Source: Mesorhabditis belari (lineage: Eukaryota > Nematoda > Chromadorea > Rhabditida > Rhabditidae). Taken from it: a stretch of DNA of 64,000 nt. The position numbers were made by a program, and so were the translations under genes. Under the pieces are notes generated by a model, which made no database searches, was not told the DNA's origin, and saw nothing but the letters and a program-made list of their open reading frames with translations. The stretch is from assembly GCA_958450365.1 (NCBI GenBank), contig CAUEEP010000729.1:1452501-1516500 (forward strand). Reading direction: 5' to 3'. This document shows positions 32,187 to 43,016 of this stretch, piece by piece. Position 1 is the first letter of the stretch, and every line of letters begins with the position of its first letter.

Positions 32187-35100
32187 ATGGGTGGATGCTC
32201 ATCAAGCGAGTCTGGGTAAGTTTTTGTTGAAAAAAAAGCTCGACAATTTGTTCTGGACTTTTGTTCTGGACAAAAGCTGGAAAATTTGTGAAGCTAATCG
32301 ATCCTTTAGTCTTTCGTTCTACTTTAGTCTTCCGTTTTACCATTTGAATCCATTTTGATTCTCGACATTTGAATTTGAAGTTTCATTTGAATCTCGACTT
32401 AATCGCTCATCGAATGAGATGATAAACAAATAGAATCTAAAAGAAAAAGACAAATAGAATCTAAATTCTAAACAAATAGAGTCTAAATTCTTTCAATTAT
32501 CGATCTTGATGGATGAAATGTAGGATGAAATGTAGGATTTGATGAAATCAAACCATAACTGATGAACCATCCCTCATTCAGCGCAGAATTTTAGCTTATA
32601 ACAAAGCTCATTTGGTATTCCTATTCTTCCCTTTCTCTTGCTAGAGTCTTGAACAGATTGTCAAGCTGTTGAATGGTGGATAAATATGATTACTTACTTA
32701 ATTACTAATGATAAACGTTTAGTGACTACAAATTGTACTATTTCAATGCTCGCGGTACCACCGAACCAATTCGACAACTCTTCGCTTTGGCTCAGATCCC
32801 ATTCGAAGATATCCGAATCGAGCAAGATGATTGGGGAAACACGAAAATGAGTAAATGAGTAAATGAGTAAAATGAGAATGGGTTTTTATATTTTTTGCTC
32901 TATTCGGATGTTAGTTTAGCCGCTTTAAACAAACTGGATAAGCTTTAAACAAGTCCCAAAGTTCAGAAAACTCAGATAAAAGTCAGCAAAACTTTTCTCA
33001 ACTCAAACTTTTCTCAACTACATTGTTCTCTCATTTTAGTCGCTTTTAAGTAGCAAAATGATACATAATGATGCAAAATTTAAAGCAAATTTGTAGCAAA
33101 TTGGCAGCAAATTGGTAGCAAATTCAATCTTTGCCTTAAATTTGACAAAAATACAACCAAATTCAAGGCAAAGATTGATCCCAAGAGTTTAGGTCAAGAT
33201 TCAAGTTCTAATTGGTAGACTGATAACTTCGCTAAATAGCCTTTGCCAAGTAATCTTTGCCAAGTAGCCTTTGCTAAGTAGCCTTTACTAACTAGCCTTT
33301 ACTAAGTAGCCTTTGTTAAGTAGCCTTTACTAACTAGCCTTTACTAAGTAGCCTTTACTAAGTAGCCTTTGCTAACTAGCCTTTACTAAGTAGCTTTTGC
33401 TAAGTAGCCTTTACTAAGTTACTAAGTAGCCTTTACTAAGTAGCCTTCGCTAAATAGCCTTTGCCAAGTAACCTTTGCTAAGTAGCCTTTGCTAACTAGC
33501 CTTTACTAAGTAGCCTTTGTTAAGTAGCCTTTACTAACTAGCCTTTACTAAGTAGCCTTTGCTAAGTAGCCTTTACTAACTAGCCTTTACTAAGTAGCCT
33601 TTACTAAGTAGTCTTTGCTAAGCAGCCTTTGAGCCTTTGCTAAGTAGGCTTTGATAAGTAGCTTTTGCTACCCAGCCTAAGCCTTTGCCAACTAGCCTAA
33701 GCCTTTGCTAACTAGCGTTAACCTCAACGTTAACTATTAGCAAAAGCTTCTTGAGTCTACTAATTCGAACTTGAATCTAATTGCTCGAAACTTTTCCCTA
33801 AAATCGGAAACTTCAACAAGTTTCTTTTAAAGAACTAAAGACTTTTTATATCGAACTGTCTTTGCTAAGTAGCCTTTGATAAGTAATCTGGCTACTTATC
33901 AAAGGTAGTCTGGCTGATTAGGTTCGACTGATCTAAACCTAATCAACTTTTAAGATATGCCATTCGGTCAATTGCCTGTCCTTGAAGTGAATGGGGAAAA
34001 GCTTGCCCAAAGTGCTTCGATCATGCGATACTTGGCGACGAAATTCGGTTTGTAGAAAAAGTTCGAGCGTTTAGGTCTTTTCTTAAATACAGAAATCAGG
34101 TTTTTTTAGATTTGATCGGCAATTACAAAAGTTTGGGTGATTGATTTGTTTTGTCACGTTTCACTTTTCAAAAACATAACCAAAATTGTACAATAGCTGA
34201 GCTGTGAGCTGTTGAGCTGTTAATTGTGAGCTGTTAATTCATATTTTGGCTTTTAATTGGCTTTAAAGGATCAATAGAATTTCGAATACTAGTCATAACA
34301 ATTGATTTTATATAAAAATAAAACATAAATTAACAACAACGGGCACTCTAAAAAAGAATCTCCAAAGTGTGGAGGATTGGACGAATTGGACAAAGTCAAC
34401 CAATTGGACAAAATCAAGTCAAAGCTTGAGCTTGAGCTTGAGCAAACTTTGGATCAGTTGGAGGAAACTCTCAAACGCTTGAAGAAGGGATTGAAGAAGG
34501 GATTGAAGTAGAGCTTGAAGAAGAGACAAAGCTGAAGCTGAGGGTGAGCTAAAGATCGCTAATGAAAACATGAAAACATCGAGGAGGGTAGCCGTCAAAA
34601 GCTCGGCTTGGAGAATAACTTGAAGAAAGAGGCCGACTTGGAGAACAACTTGAAGAAGCAGTTGCACATAGCCGGCTTGAGGATGAGCATTTGGATGAAA
34701 AGGAAAATCTTCAACGACAAATCAAAGAGCATCAATCGAGTGGCTCGGAGATTGAAGAAGAGCTTGAAGAAGAGCTTGAAGTAGAGCTTGAAGAAGAGAT
34801 TGAAGAAGAGCTTGAAGAAGGGCTTGAAGAAGAGATTGAAGAAGAGCTTGAAGAAGAGATTGAAGAAGAGCTTGAGGTAGAGCTTGAAGAAGAGATTGAA
34901 GAAGAGCTTGAGGTAGAGCTTGAGGTAGAGCTTGAAGAAAAGCTTGAAGTAGAGATTGAAGAAGAGCTTGAAGTAGAGCTTGAAGAAGAGATTGAAGAAG
35001 AGCTTGAAGAAGAGCTTGAAGAAGGGCTTGAAGAAGGGCTTGAAGTAGAGCTTGAAGAAGAGATTGAAGAAGAGCTTGAAGAAGAGCTTGAAGAAGGGCT

Positions 35101-38100
35101 TGAAAAAGGGCTTGAAGAAGAGATTGAAGAAGAGCTTGAGATAGAGCTTGAAGAAGAGATTGAAGAAGAGCTTGAGGTAGAGCTTGAGGTAGAGCTTGAA
35201 GAAAAGCTTGGAGTAGAGATTGAAGAAGAGCTTGAAGTAGAGCTTGAAGAAGAGATTGAAGAAGAGCTTGAAGAAGAGCTTGAAGAAGGGCTTGAAGAAG
35301 GGCTTGAAGTAGAGCTTGAAGAAGGGCTTGAAGAAGGGCTTGAAGAAGAGATTGAAGAAGAGCTTGAAGAAGAGCTTGAAGAAGGGCTTGAAGAAGGGCT
35401 TGAAGTAGAGCTTGAAGAAGAGATTGAAGAAGAGCTTGAAGAAGAGCTTGAAGAAGAGATTGAAGAAGAGCTTGAAGAAGAGCTTGAAGAAGGGCTTGAA
35501 AAAGGGCTTGAAGAAGAGATTGAAGAAGAGCTTGAGATAGAGCTTGAAGAAGAGATTGAAGAAGAGCTTGAGGTAGAGCTTGAAGAAGAGATTGAAGAAG
35601 AGATTGAAGAAGAGCTTGAAGAAGAGCTTGAAGAAGAGATTGAAGAAGAGCTTGAAGTAGAGCTTGAAGAAGAGATTGAAGAAGAGCTTGAGGTAGAGCT
35701 TGAGGTAGAGCTTGAAGAAGAGATTGAAGAAGAGCTTGAAGTAGAGCTTGAAGAAGAGATTGAAGAAGAGCTTGAAGTAGAGCTTGAAGAAGAGCTTGAA
35801 GTAGGAGCTTAGGTGGAGCTTGAGGTAGAGCTTGAGGTAGAGCTTGAAGAAGAGATTGAAGAAGAGCTTGAAGTAGAGCTTAAGAAGAGATTGAAGAAGA
35901 GATTGAAGGGAGCTTGAAGAAGAGCTTGAAGTAGAGCTTGAGGTAGAGCTTGAGGTAGAGCTTGAAGAAGAGATTGAAGAAGAGCTTGAGGTAGAGCTTG
36001 AGGTAGAGCTTGAAGAAGAGCTTGAGGTAGAGCTTGAGGTAGAGCTTGAAGAAAAGCTTGAAGTAGAGATTGAAGAAGAGCTTGAAGTAGAGCTTGACAA
36101 TCAGTAACTAGTACCTACAAAGAAAAGAAAAAACTATCAGAAAAATGCACATTAAGGCAAAATATACATCATTTGATTCAAAATAGCAAAAAGTAATAAA
36201 GAAAAAAGCTGAAAGATCAAATAACCGCTTTAAAACTCTTAAATGAATTGAGAAACAAAGGAAAAGCGCACAAAGAAATCAAGTTACCAAAGCAGGTTGC
36301 CAAAAAGCACTATTGTACAATGTCTACTAAATAGTTGTCTACTGTCTACATAGTTGTAGTTATTCTACATAGTTATTCTACATAGTTGTAGCTATTCTAC
36401 TATTCAAGCAAAATTATCAGAATGAATTGAGCAAGAATTGATCAAAATTGAGTTTTAAGTGTAAATATTTAGTAATCTAATAAATGAAAAGCAACTAAAT
36501 AAATAATTACTTGAACTTTAGCCACTTAAACTTTTTAGATAACCAAAACCCGAGCTTTAGTAATCACCCGAGCTTTAGCAATCACCTAAACTTTTCCCAC
36601 TTGAGCCACTTGAATCACTCGAACTTTAGTAATTACCGATTTGATCTTTATAACCCATACAACTACGGCAGAAACAATTTGGATTACTGTAACTCTAGAT
36701 AGCCAATAGTTTAAAGAATTCCTGTAAAATTTAGGTGCAATGGATTACGGTAATTGAGTCAATTGAGTCAATTGAGTGATTGTAATTGTAATTGTAATTG
36801 TACAGTCTAACCAGTAATTGTAATTGAGTCAGTTTACTATAGGAAAGAAATAATATACTCAAGTATCTTTGATCTTAATATAAATTCAGGTTATGCCGGG
36901 AAAACGGATCGAGAAAGGGCATTGATCGACTCTTACTTTGAGCTTTATAAAGATTATCACGCTGAGGCGAAAACTTATTTCTATATGGTGGTTGGGTTAA
37001 AAGAAGGAAACAAGGCAAGTATCTACAGGGTTTTCTTTACCAGTACAATCTAACCAGTACAATCTAACCAGTCTAACCAGTACAATCTAACTAGTACAAT
37101 CTAACCAGTACAATCTAACCAGTACAATCTACCCAGTACAATCTAACCAGTACAATCTAACCAGTACAATCTAACCAGTACAATCTAACCAGTCTAACCA
37201 GTACAATCTAACCAGTACAATCTACCAGTACAATCTACCAGTACAATCTAACCAGTACAATCAAACCAGTACAATCTAACCAGTACAATCAAACCAGTAC
37301 AATCTAACCAGTACAATCTAACCAGTACAATCTAACCAGTACAATCTAACCAGTTCAATCTTTACCAATAGATTACTAGATTTCGAGCTCATTTTGTACA
37401 AGTTTAATCCTAAAAAGGAATGCTTAAGGCTAAAAATGCTTATCAAACGTTAACAACTTAAAGAAGTGAAATGATAATAAAAAAGAATTAACAAGAAAAA
37501 GCACTTATTTTTCTTCAAAATTCCTCTTTAAGCAGTTTTTAGAGCAGTTTTTATACGTAGATTACGAATTTTAAAATGGAAACTTGGGAAAAGGAGTTTT
37601 AAATCGAGTTTCGTGACTTGAAATTGCTTTTATAAGTTGCTGAAGTTGCTGAAGTTGCTCTTTTTACACCAAAAATTTCAGGAGAAAGCTTTCAAGAAAA
37701 CGTTTATCCCAGCGAGAGATCGTTTTTTCACCTACATCGAAAAACAGTTGAAAAGCAATGTTGAAAACGGATTTTTGGTGGGTTTTTGATGAGTTTTTGA
37801 TGAGTTTTGGATAGTTTTTGATATTTTTGATGAGTTTTGGATAGTTTTTGATGTTTTTGATGAGTTTTGGATAGTTTTTGATATTTTTGATGAGTTTTGG
37901 ATAGTTTTTGATGTTTTTGATGAGTTTTGGATAGTTTTTGATATTTTTGATGAGTTTTGGATAGTTTTTGATGAGTTTTTGATAGTTTTTAATGAGTTTT
38001 GGATAGTTTTTGATGTTTTTGATGAGTTTTGGATAGTTTTTGATGAATTTTGGCTAGTTTTTGATGAGTTTTGGATAGTTTTTGATGTTTTTGATGAGTT

Positions 38101-38847
38101 TTGGATAGTTTTTGATATTTTTGATGAGTTTTGGATAGCTTTTGATATTTTTGATGAGTTTTGGATAGTTTTGATGTTTTTGATGAGTTTTGGATAGTTT
38201 TTGATGAATTTTGGCTAGTTTTTGATGAGTTTTGGATAGTTTTTGATGTTTTTGATGAGTTTTGGATAGTTTTTGATATTTTTGATGAGTTTTGGATAGT
38301 TTTTGATATTTTTGATGAGTTTTGGATAGTTTTTGATGTTTTTGATGAGTTTTGGATAGTTTTTGATAGTTTTTGATGAGTTTTGGATAGTTTTTGATGA
38401 ATTTTGGCTAGTTTTTGATGAGTTTTTGATGAATTTTTGATGAATTTTGTCTTTTAACAAGTCTTTTAACAAAATTTGAAAGAAATATTGAATTTTCAAC
38501 GACTTTCTTTCATTATTTTCAACTTGTGAATGACTTTAGGTTGGTGAGAGTCCATCTTATGTCGATTTACAAATCGCTGACCATGTGGAAACGATTTTAC
38601 AGCATCATCCATTGGAATTGAGCGCTTTTCCAGAGGTTTGTGCTCAGGGAAAGGCTTTTAAGTGCTTTGTGCTCTTGTAAACACTCGTTTTCTAGCGCAC
38701 TGAGCACAGAAAAGCACAGAAAAGCACAGAAAAAGATCGAAAAACGAACTCTCATCGATTTTTCAGGTGTTGGCGCACAAAAAACGTGTGGAAGCGATTC
38801 CCCGACTGAAGAAATATCTCGAAGACCGACCAAAGACTAAATTTTAA
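32187..38847 (+). CDS. glutathione S-transferase, sigma-class-like, 7 exons
   Basis: Conjugates reduced glutathione to electrophiles. Exons: 32187-32215, 32723-32850, 33955-34047, 36890-37014, 37682-37777, 38540-38635, 38767-38847; 215 codons plus stop, all phases compatible. The N-terminal thioredoxin-like domain has the catalytic Tyr16 in [10 protein letters not shown], the cis-Pro loop GQLPVLEV (Pro60) and the glutathione-binding [10 protein letters not shown] (Gln71-Ser72). The C-terminal helical domain runs from ~88, with [11 protein letters not shown] and the ending [20 protein letters not shown] typical of nematode sigma GSTs. The first exon encodes MGGCSSSES, a myristoylation-like start that adds ~9 residues to the usual N-terminus. 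The exon 4 donor is GC (AAG|GCAAGT). Introns 3 to 6 are swollen by minisatellites. The first exon is inferred from its donor and phase; the rest is secure. Confidence 0.93.
33225..33725. repeat. AAGTAGCCTTTACT minisatellite (GST intron 2)
   Basis: About 32 copies of a 14-15-bp unit, TAGCCTTTACTAAG / TAGCCTTTGCTAAG. A short inverted scrap occurs at 33864-33910. Confidence 0.85.
34378..34750 (+). pseudogene. muscle myosin heavy chain rod fragment
   Basis: A decayed piece of a myosin II heavy-chain tail inside GST intron 3. Frame segments read [17 protein letters not shown], then [12 protein letters not shown] (near 34440), [12 protein letters not shown] (~34530), [19 protein letters not shown] (~34610-34665) and [20 protein letters not shown] (~34710-34765). 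These correspond in order to one contiguous stretch of the nematode muscle myosin rod. Frameshifts, stops and missing residues show that it is not functional. No myosin head, splice sites or poly(A) tract is visible, so I cannot say whether it came by retroposition or DNA duplication. The source is myosin rather than the adjacent paramyosin. Confidence 0.75.
34750..36103. repeat. 12-bp minisatellite grown from myosin codons (GST intron 3)
   Basis: ~1.35 kb of GAAGAAGAGCTT/ATT units and GTAGAGCTTGAG variants, encoding [12 protein letters not shown]. It begins exactly where the myosin fragment reads [11 protein letters not shown], so the seed was the Glu/Leu-rich heptads. Because the unit is 12 bp and stop-free, a 373-codon plus-strand frame (34691-35812) and a 501-codon minus-strand frame stay open. 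I regard both as artefacts. Confidence 0.85.
36104..36880. other. GST intron 3, right part
   Basis: A+T-rich. TTCTACATAGTTG repeats at 36350-36400, CCGAGCTTTAG(C/T)AATCA repeats at 36545-36590, AATTGAGTC / TAATTGTAAT repeats at 36755-36835. No exon. Confidence 0.45.
37040..37365. repeat. CCAGTACAATCTAA minisatellite (GST intron 4)
   Basis: About 23 copies of the 14-bp unit CCAGTACAATCTAA with 9-bp contractions. It starts ~25 bp after the GC donor. Confidence 0.85.
37780..38450. repeat. GATGAGTTTTGGATAGTTTT minisatellite (GST intron 5)
   Basis: ~670 bp of a GATGAGTTTTGGATAGTTTT unit alternating with TTGATATT or TTGATGTT spacers (period ~30 bp; higher-order periodicity visible at 37979-38400). 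It begins immediately after the exon 5 donor. Confidence 0.85.
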
Positions 38848-38886
38848 ACGAATTGTGTCTATTTTGTGTATATTTTATGTATTTTG

Positions 38887-38892
38887 AATAAA
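38887..38892 (+). terminator. GST poly(A) signal AATAAA
   Basis: Canonical AATAAA 40 bases after the GST stop codon. A compact 3' UTR of this size is normal in nematodes. Confidence 0.7.
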
Positions 38893-38972
38893 ATAAGAAC
38901 TCAGATGGCCCCTGTGCCTCAACTTCCTCATTTGATGGTCACCAACCGAGCAACCTACGGTGGCACGTTTTC

Positions 38973-39058
38973 GTCATCGTTCTTTGACCATAGCCGGACT
39001 CGAACCAGGGTTAACCAGCATGGGAATCCCAGCGCTTAACCAATTAGCTAAATGGTAG
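38973..39058 (-). pseudogene. tRNA-like sequence
   Basis: Minus-strand A box TAGCTAATTGGTTAAGCG and B box TGGTTCGAGTCC. CCAT...ATGG of the acceptor can pair, but the anticodon stem does not form. Probably a decayed tRNA. Confidence 0.45.
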
Positions 39059-39545
39059 CGAGTCGCTAGCTAGTAGAAAATGGTCAAAAAGGGGTGGACA
39101 ACTCAACTGAAATTTCGAAATTTCAACTTTAACTTCAATTTCAACAACAAGTTTCAACGAAACTCTCAACTAAAATTTGAAATACAAATTTGGAATCAGA
39201 ATTTGAGTTCATTCCGTCTACCATAATATATATTATTCCAGTAATAAAGCATTCGGGTAGAGTTTTTTTGAATTTTTCATAGGAATTAGTTCCAGTATTT
39301 GATCAGTAATCAGTTTGATACAGTAATCCATTCAAAAACCCAAATAACTTCAACAATCTTCAGTATATTGTTGAAGCATTCTTTGCTAAATAGCTTTCAA
39401 GCAAAGAAACTATCGTTTTGTTCTTTCCGTCTACGATAATATACTTTATTTCAGTAATAAAGCGTAACAAAAAGTTCCAAAACGAAAAAATAGAGAAAGT
39501 TTAGTTTATTGTAGTAAGATAGAGTTTAGCTTTGTTTTTTAGGAT
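39059..39545. other. no gene recognised
   Basis: A+T-rich spacer containing two copies of a ~50-bp block, one with TTCCGTCTACCATAATATA and both with CAGTAATAAAGC (39213-39262 and 39426-39468). Origin unknown. Confidence 0.4.
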
Positions 39546-39548
39546 TTA

Positions 39549-39908
39549 AAGTCAGCTGTTTAAAGGTAGAGCTGTTAAAGGCAGAGCTGTTTAAAGGCAG
39601 AGCTGTTTAAAGTCAGAGCTGTTAAAGTCAGAGCTGTTAAAGTCAGAGCTGTTAAAGGCAGAGCTGTTTAAAGGCAGAGCTGTTTAAAGTCAGAGCTGTT
39701 AAAGTCAGAGCTGTTAAAGGTAGAGCTGTTAAAGTCAGAGCTGTTAAAGGTAGAGCTGTTAAAGGCAGAGCTGTTCAAGCCAGAGCTGTTAAAGGTAGAG
39801 CTGTTAAAGGCAGAGCTGTTCAAGTCAGAGCTGTTAAAGTCAGAGCTGTTAAAGGCAGAGCTGTTTAAAGTCAGAGCTATTTAAAGGCAGAGCTGTTAAA
39901 GGCAGAAT
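39549..39908. repeat. AGAGCTGTTAAAGGC minisatellite
   Basis: About 22 copies of a 15-17-bp unit AGAGCTGTTAAAGGC/GTC. Confidence 0.85.
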
Positions 39909-39949
39909 CAGAGCGAAACCAAAAGCCAGGCCAGGACCTGGCTTCTGTT

Positions 39950-40135
39950 CTAGACTAACACACTATCCACTGCGCATCATAGATCGTAGACAAGCACACT
40001 ATCCATTGCACACTATAGATCGTAGACTAGCACAGCAGACAGCAGACACTGCAGATCATAGATCGTAGGCTAGCATAGTCTCCACTGCACACTATAAATC
40101 GTAGACAAGCACACTATCCACTGCGCCACAAGCTT
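39950..40135. repeat. ~45-bp tandem repeat
   Basis: Four to five diverged copies of a unit containing CACACTATCCACTGC and ATAGATCGTAGAC. Confidence 0.7.
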
Positions 40136-40985
40136 ACAGTTTCGGAAACGAAGAGCTTTTAAATATAAGTAAATCGATTTTTCCATCCCAAATATCTTAC
40201 AGAGCCCCATTGGAAAACCTAAAACCGGATTCGGAATCAGCGTAAAAAGTTCTATCATTTTTATCAAGTACTATCAAGTACACTGGATTTCATTTTTTGA
40301 GGCCATCTTGATCTGCCTTTCCCTCGTGAGTTCAACTGACCTTCAACTGACCTTCTAGCCTTGCTTATCCTGAAAGTCATAAGATCTAAAGCATCTCTAT
40401 AACTCTCCTAGTTGGAAAGTTATAGAGATTTCATTCTTTATAGTTATAGAGAGAGTTATAGAGATTCTTTTCCATTCATTTCCCCTCATTGAGCCAAGCT
40501 ATTGAGCTAAATATTGTAAATTAGAGATGCTGTGTAAACAAAATCAAATTTCGTGTACTGTTGTTGTGTTCAATTGATTCTAAATCATTGTATGCAAGAA
40601 TAGACAAGAATTGAACTCCATTTAGAACCATTCACACATGTTTCGGAAGCGAAATTTTCTATTTGAACTTAGCAATTCGCGAGGTTAATCGGGTGGACAA
40701 GGAATTCGTGTCTCTCGTCTAGAAGAAGTGAAAACGAATAGAGACGTGGTCGTCTTTTGATTTCTTTCCCGTGAAAAAGAGGAGGAATCGACGATCGTTG
40801 GGTAAATATCACACAGACAAATGTATGGGAGAATCGGGAATTTTGGGAAATCGGTGAGAGAACGGGTGAGAGAAATATGAACAGTTTCGACAGTTTTTCT
40901 GCATCTGATCTCAATCTAATGTCTTATAGTTGCTTGAATATCAAGCTAGATTTCAATAAAGCTAAATGTTTTAACCAAATTTAAA
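40136..40985. other. no gene recognised
   Basis: Mixed spacer. A small hairpin around ATCTCTATAACTCTC...GAGAGTTATAGAGAT at 40392-40465. A minus-strand frame at 40669-40914 (81 codons) has no recognisable motif or splice context. Confidence 0.35.
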
Positions 40986-40991
40986 CCAGGT

Positions 40992-41125
40992 TTTGTAAGC
41001 CAGGCTAGTCCAGGGCAAGCCAGGCTAGTCCAAGGCAAGTCAGGCTAGTCCAGGGCAAGTCAGGCTAGTCCAGGGCAAGCCAGGCTAGTCCAGGGCATGC
41101 CAGGCTAGTCCAGGGCATGCCAGGT
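40992..41125. repeat. CCAGGCTAGTCCAGGGCAAG minisatellite
   Basis: About six copies of a 20-bp unit CCAGGCTAGTCCAGGGCAAG, ending ~55 bp before the TTAA element. Confidence 0.85.
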
Positions 41126-41181
41126 AGGGTCATGATCTATTCCAGTGACTCTTTAATGACAGCAAGCCAGTGACAGCTTAA

Positions 41182-41684
41182 CACATTGGCGACCGGTGAC
41201 CTAGTGGGCTCACCATGACACGTGGGCCACCGGTGGCCCCCGAATATACTGCCATCCGGGGCACGTGGGCCACTGGTCACCCCCGAATGGACTGCCATTT
41301 GGGACGATGTGGGCCACCAGTGACCCCCACTGGACTGCCATCCGGGCCCACGTGGGCCACCGGTCACCCCCGAATGAACTGCTATCTGGGTCCACGTGGG
41401 CCACCGGTCACGCCCGAATGGACTGCTATCTGGGTCCACGTGGGCCACCGGTGTCCCACAGTTACCTAAAAACTGATAAAGTTGATAAGAGACGGTATCT
41501 AGGGTTTTCAAAGATCGTGATTTCAAATTTAACAATTTTGAATATGACATTAGTTTGACAAGTCAAAATTCAACCCAAGTTGTCCTAAACTTGTCAAAAG
41601 ACAACAGACAACAGACAAGAGAGATTTTTGAAAAAATCCCTAATCCCAGGAAGCTTTCATTCAACAAAATTCGTCGCCAATGTG
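41182..41684. mobile_element. TTAA-flanked piggyBac-like MITE
   Basis: 503 bp flanked on both sides by TTAA (41178-41181 and 41685-41688), with inverted ends CACATTGGCGAC/GTCGCCAATGTG. TTAA duplication is diagnostic of piggyBac-type transposition. The left half carries a G+C-rich 44-bp minisatellite (41218-41455; words CACGTGGGCCACCGG and GAATGGACTGC), ~5.4 copies. The right half has CTTGTCAAAAGACAACAGAC-like short repeats. No transposase. The minisatellite's GC content is far above its surroundings. Confidence 0.75.
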
Positions 41685-41984
41685 TTAAACCTTTTGAAGA
41701 ATGTCATTTTATTATCTCCAATTGAATGTTGTCTCTTTAAAAACGTCTGGTGAGTAATGTCGTTTCTCAAAGTGTCGTTTCTCAAAGGGAACACGGATTC
41801 CTTTACAAATTACATACTGTTCCGGTTTATCGAGAAGAAAAAAGGGGAAATCAGGCCTCTTTTCTGACAAGTTTTCAGTCAAACAAAGTGTAAGCTGCTT
41901 TGGAAATCTTTTTTTTTGTAAATGCCAATCTTGCAATGTAAATCTTTCTAAATCCCATCAAATTATTGTTTAGACTAAAGTTTG

Positions 41985-42120
41985 GCCTTTTTGATTGGCC
42001 TTTTGATTGGCCTTGATTGGCCTTTTGATTGGCCTTTTGATTAACCTTTTAATTGGCCTTTTGATTGGCCTTTTGATTGGCCCTGATTGGCCTTTTGATT
42101 GGCCTTTTGATTGGCCTCTT
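41985..42120. repeat. TTTTGATTGGCC minisatellite
   Basis: About ten copies of the 12-bp unit TTTTGATTGGCC. Confidence 0.85.
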
Positions 42121-42672
42121 TCTACCATAATCTTGTCTCTATTTTTATCTAATAAATAAACTTTTGTCTAATTCGATTTCGAAACTAGACCTGCTTAAAG
42201 AGGGGCAAAATTTTCAGACAATCTCCATCGCTCTTCGATTTTTTTACTGCTCAAAGCTCCGTCGAGCATGAAACCCAGTTCTCTCGAAAGCCTTTGTTCT
42301 AAGCTTCATTTTGATACCAAACATGACTAGGTTCTGTTTTGTCATTCTTTAGATTTCGATCATTTTAGATCAAAATTTTCCGAACTCGTTAGCTAATCGA
42401 GTCCGGCGAAAGATTGATCAAAATCTAGAGAATGACAAAACCGAACCTAGTCTTTTTTAGTATCAAAATGAAGCTTAGAATAAGAGCTTGCGGGGGGAAC
42501 TGGGTTTCATGCTTCATGGAGCTTTGAGCAGTAAAAAATCGAAAAGCGATGGAGGTCGTCTGAAAGCTATGGAGGTCGTCGTTCGCCCAAACTCGTTAAG
42601 CAGGTCTAATTTGGAATATTGAAAGAAAGAAAAAGTGAGATTGAATTTTAAAAAAGACAAGATTACGATAGA
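42121..42672. mobile_element. family L element with nested foldback
   Basis: Outer ends TCTACCATAATCTTGTCT and GACAAGATTACGATAGA match family L (20424, 29084). Inside, 42222-42566 is a separate foldback with ~160-bp arms (shared words TCAAAGCTCC, GAAACCCAGTT, AAGCTTCATTTTGATACC), suggesting one element inserted in another. Confidence 0.65.
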
Positions 42673-43016
42673 AAGAGAAAGAGAAAGAGAAAAGGCTTTA
42701 GAAAACGTTTTAGAAAACGGATTATAAAACGGATTAGTTAAGAGGATCATTTAAGAGTTGACTGTTAAGTTATTAAACTTAAAGATGAGCACATCTTTTC
42801 TAGCTTTGTTAAAGCCTAATTTTCTGCAAGAAATTCAAGACTTTAGTGCACTTAAGGGAAAATTAAAGACTAGACTTTAAAAGAGTTTTTTTGATCTGTC
42901 TTCGCACTTAGGTGTTCTTTTTTGCGCAGATCACAACCTGCTTCTTTTCTCTATCTCTTGCTATTGTCATCCACTGTTTCCTATCTTGGTTGTTCCTGGT
43001 TCAAAGTCTTCGACTT

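Noticed and set aside
34691..35812. 373-codon Glu/Leu-rich open frame, and 501-codon frame on the other strand
   Set aside because: Both follow from a stop-free 12-bp repeat inside a GST intron. The left edge is a frameshifted myosin fragment, and no splice or start context exists.
37040..37365. CRISPR-like regular array
   Set aside because: Units are head-to-tail without unique spacers, in an intron of a eukaryotic gene. The same holds for the other arrays here.
40669..40914. 81-codon minus-strand frame
   Set aside because: No homology that I recognise, no splice or promoter context, ordinary spacer composition.
41137..41550. 137-codon frame in G+C-rich DNA
   Set aside because: It translates the 44-bp minisatellite of the TTAA element, and overlapping frames are equally open.
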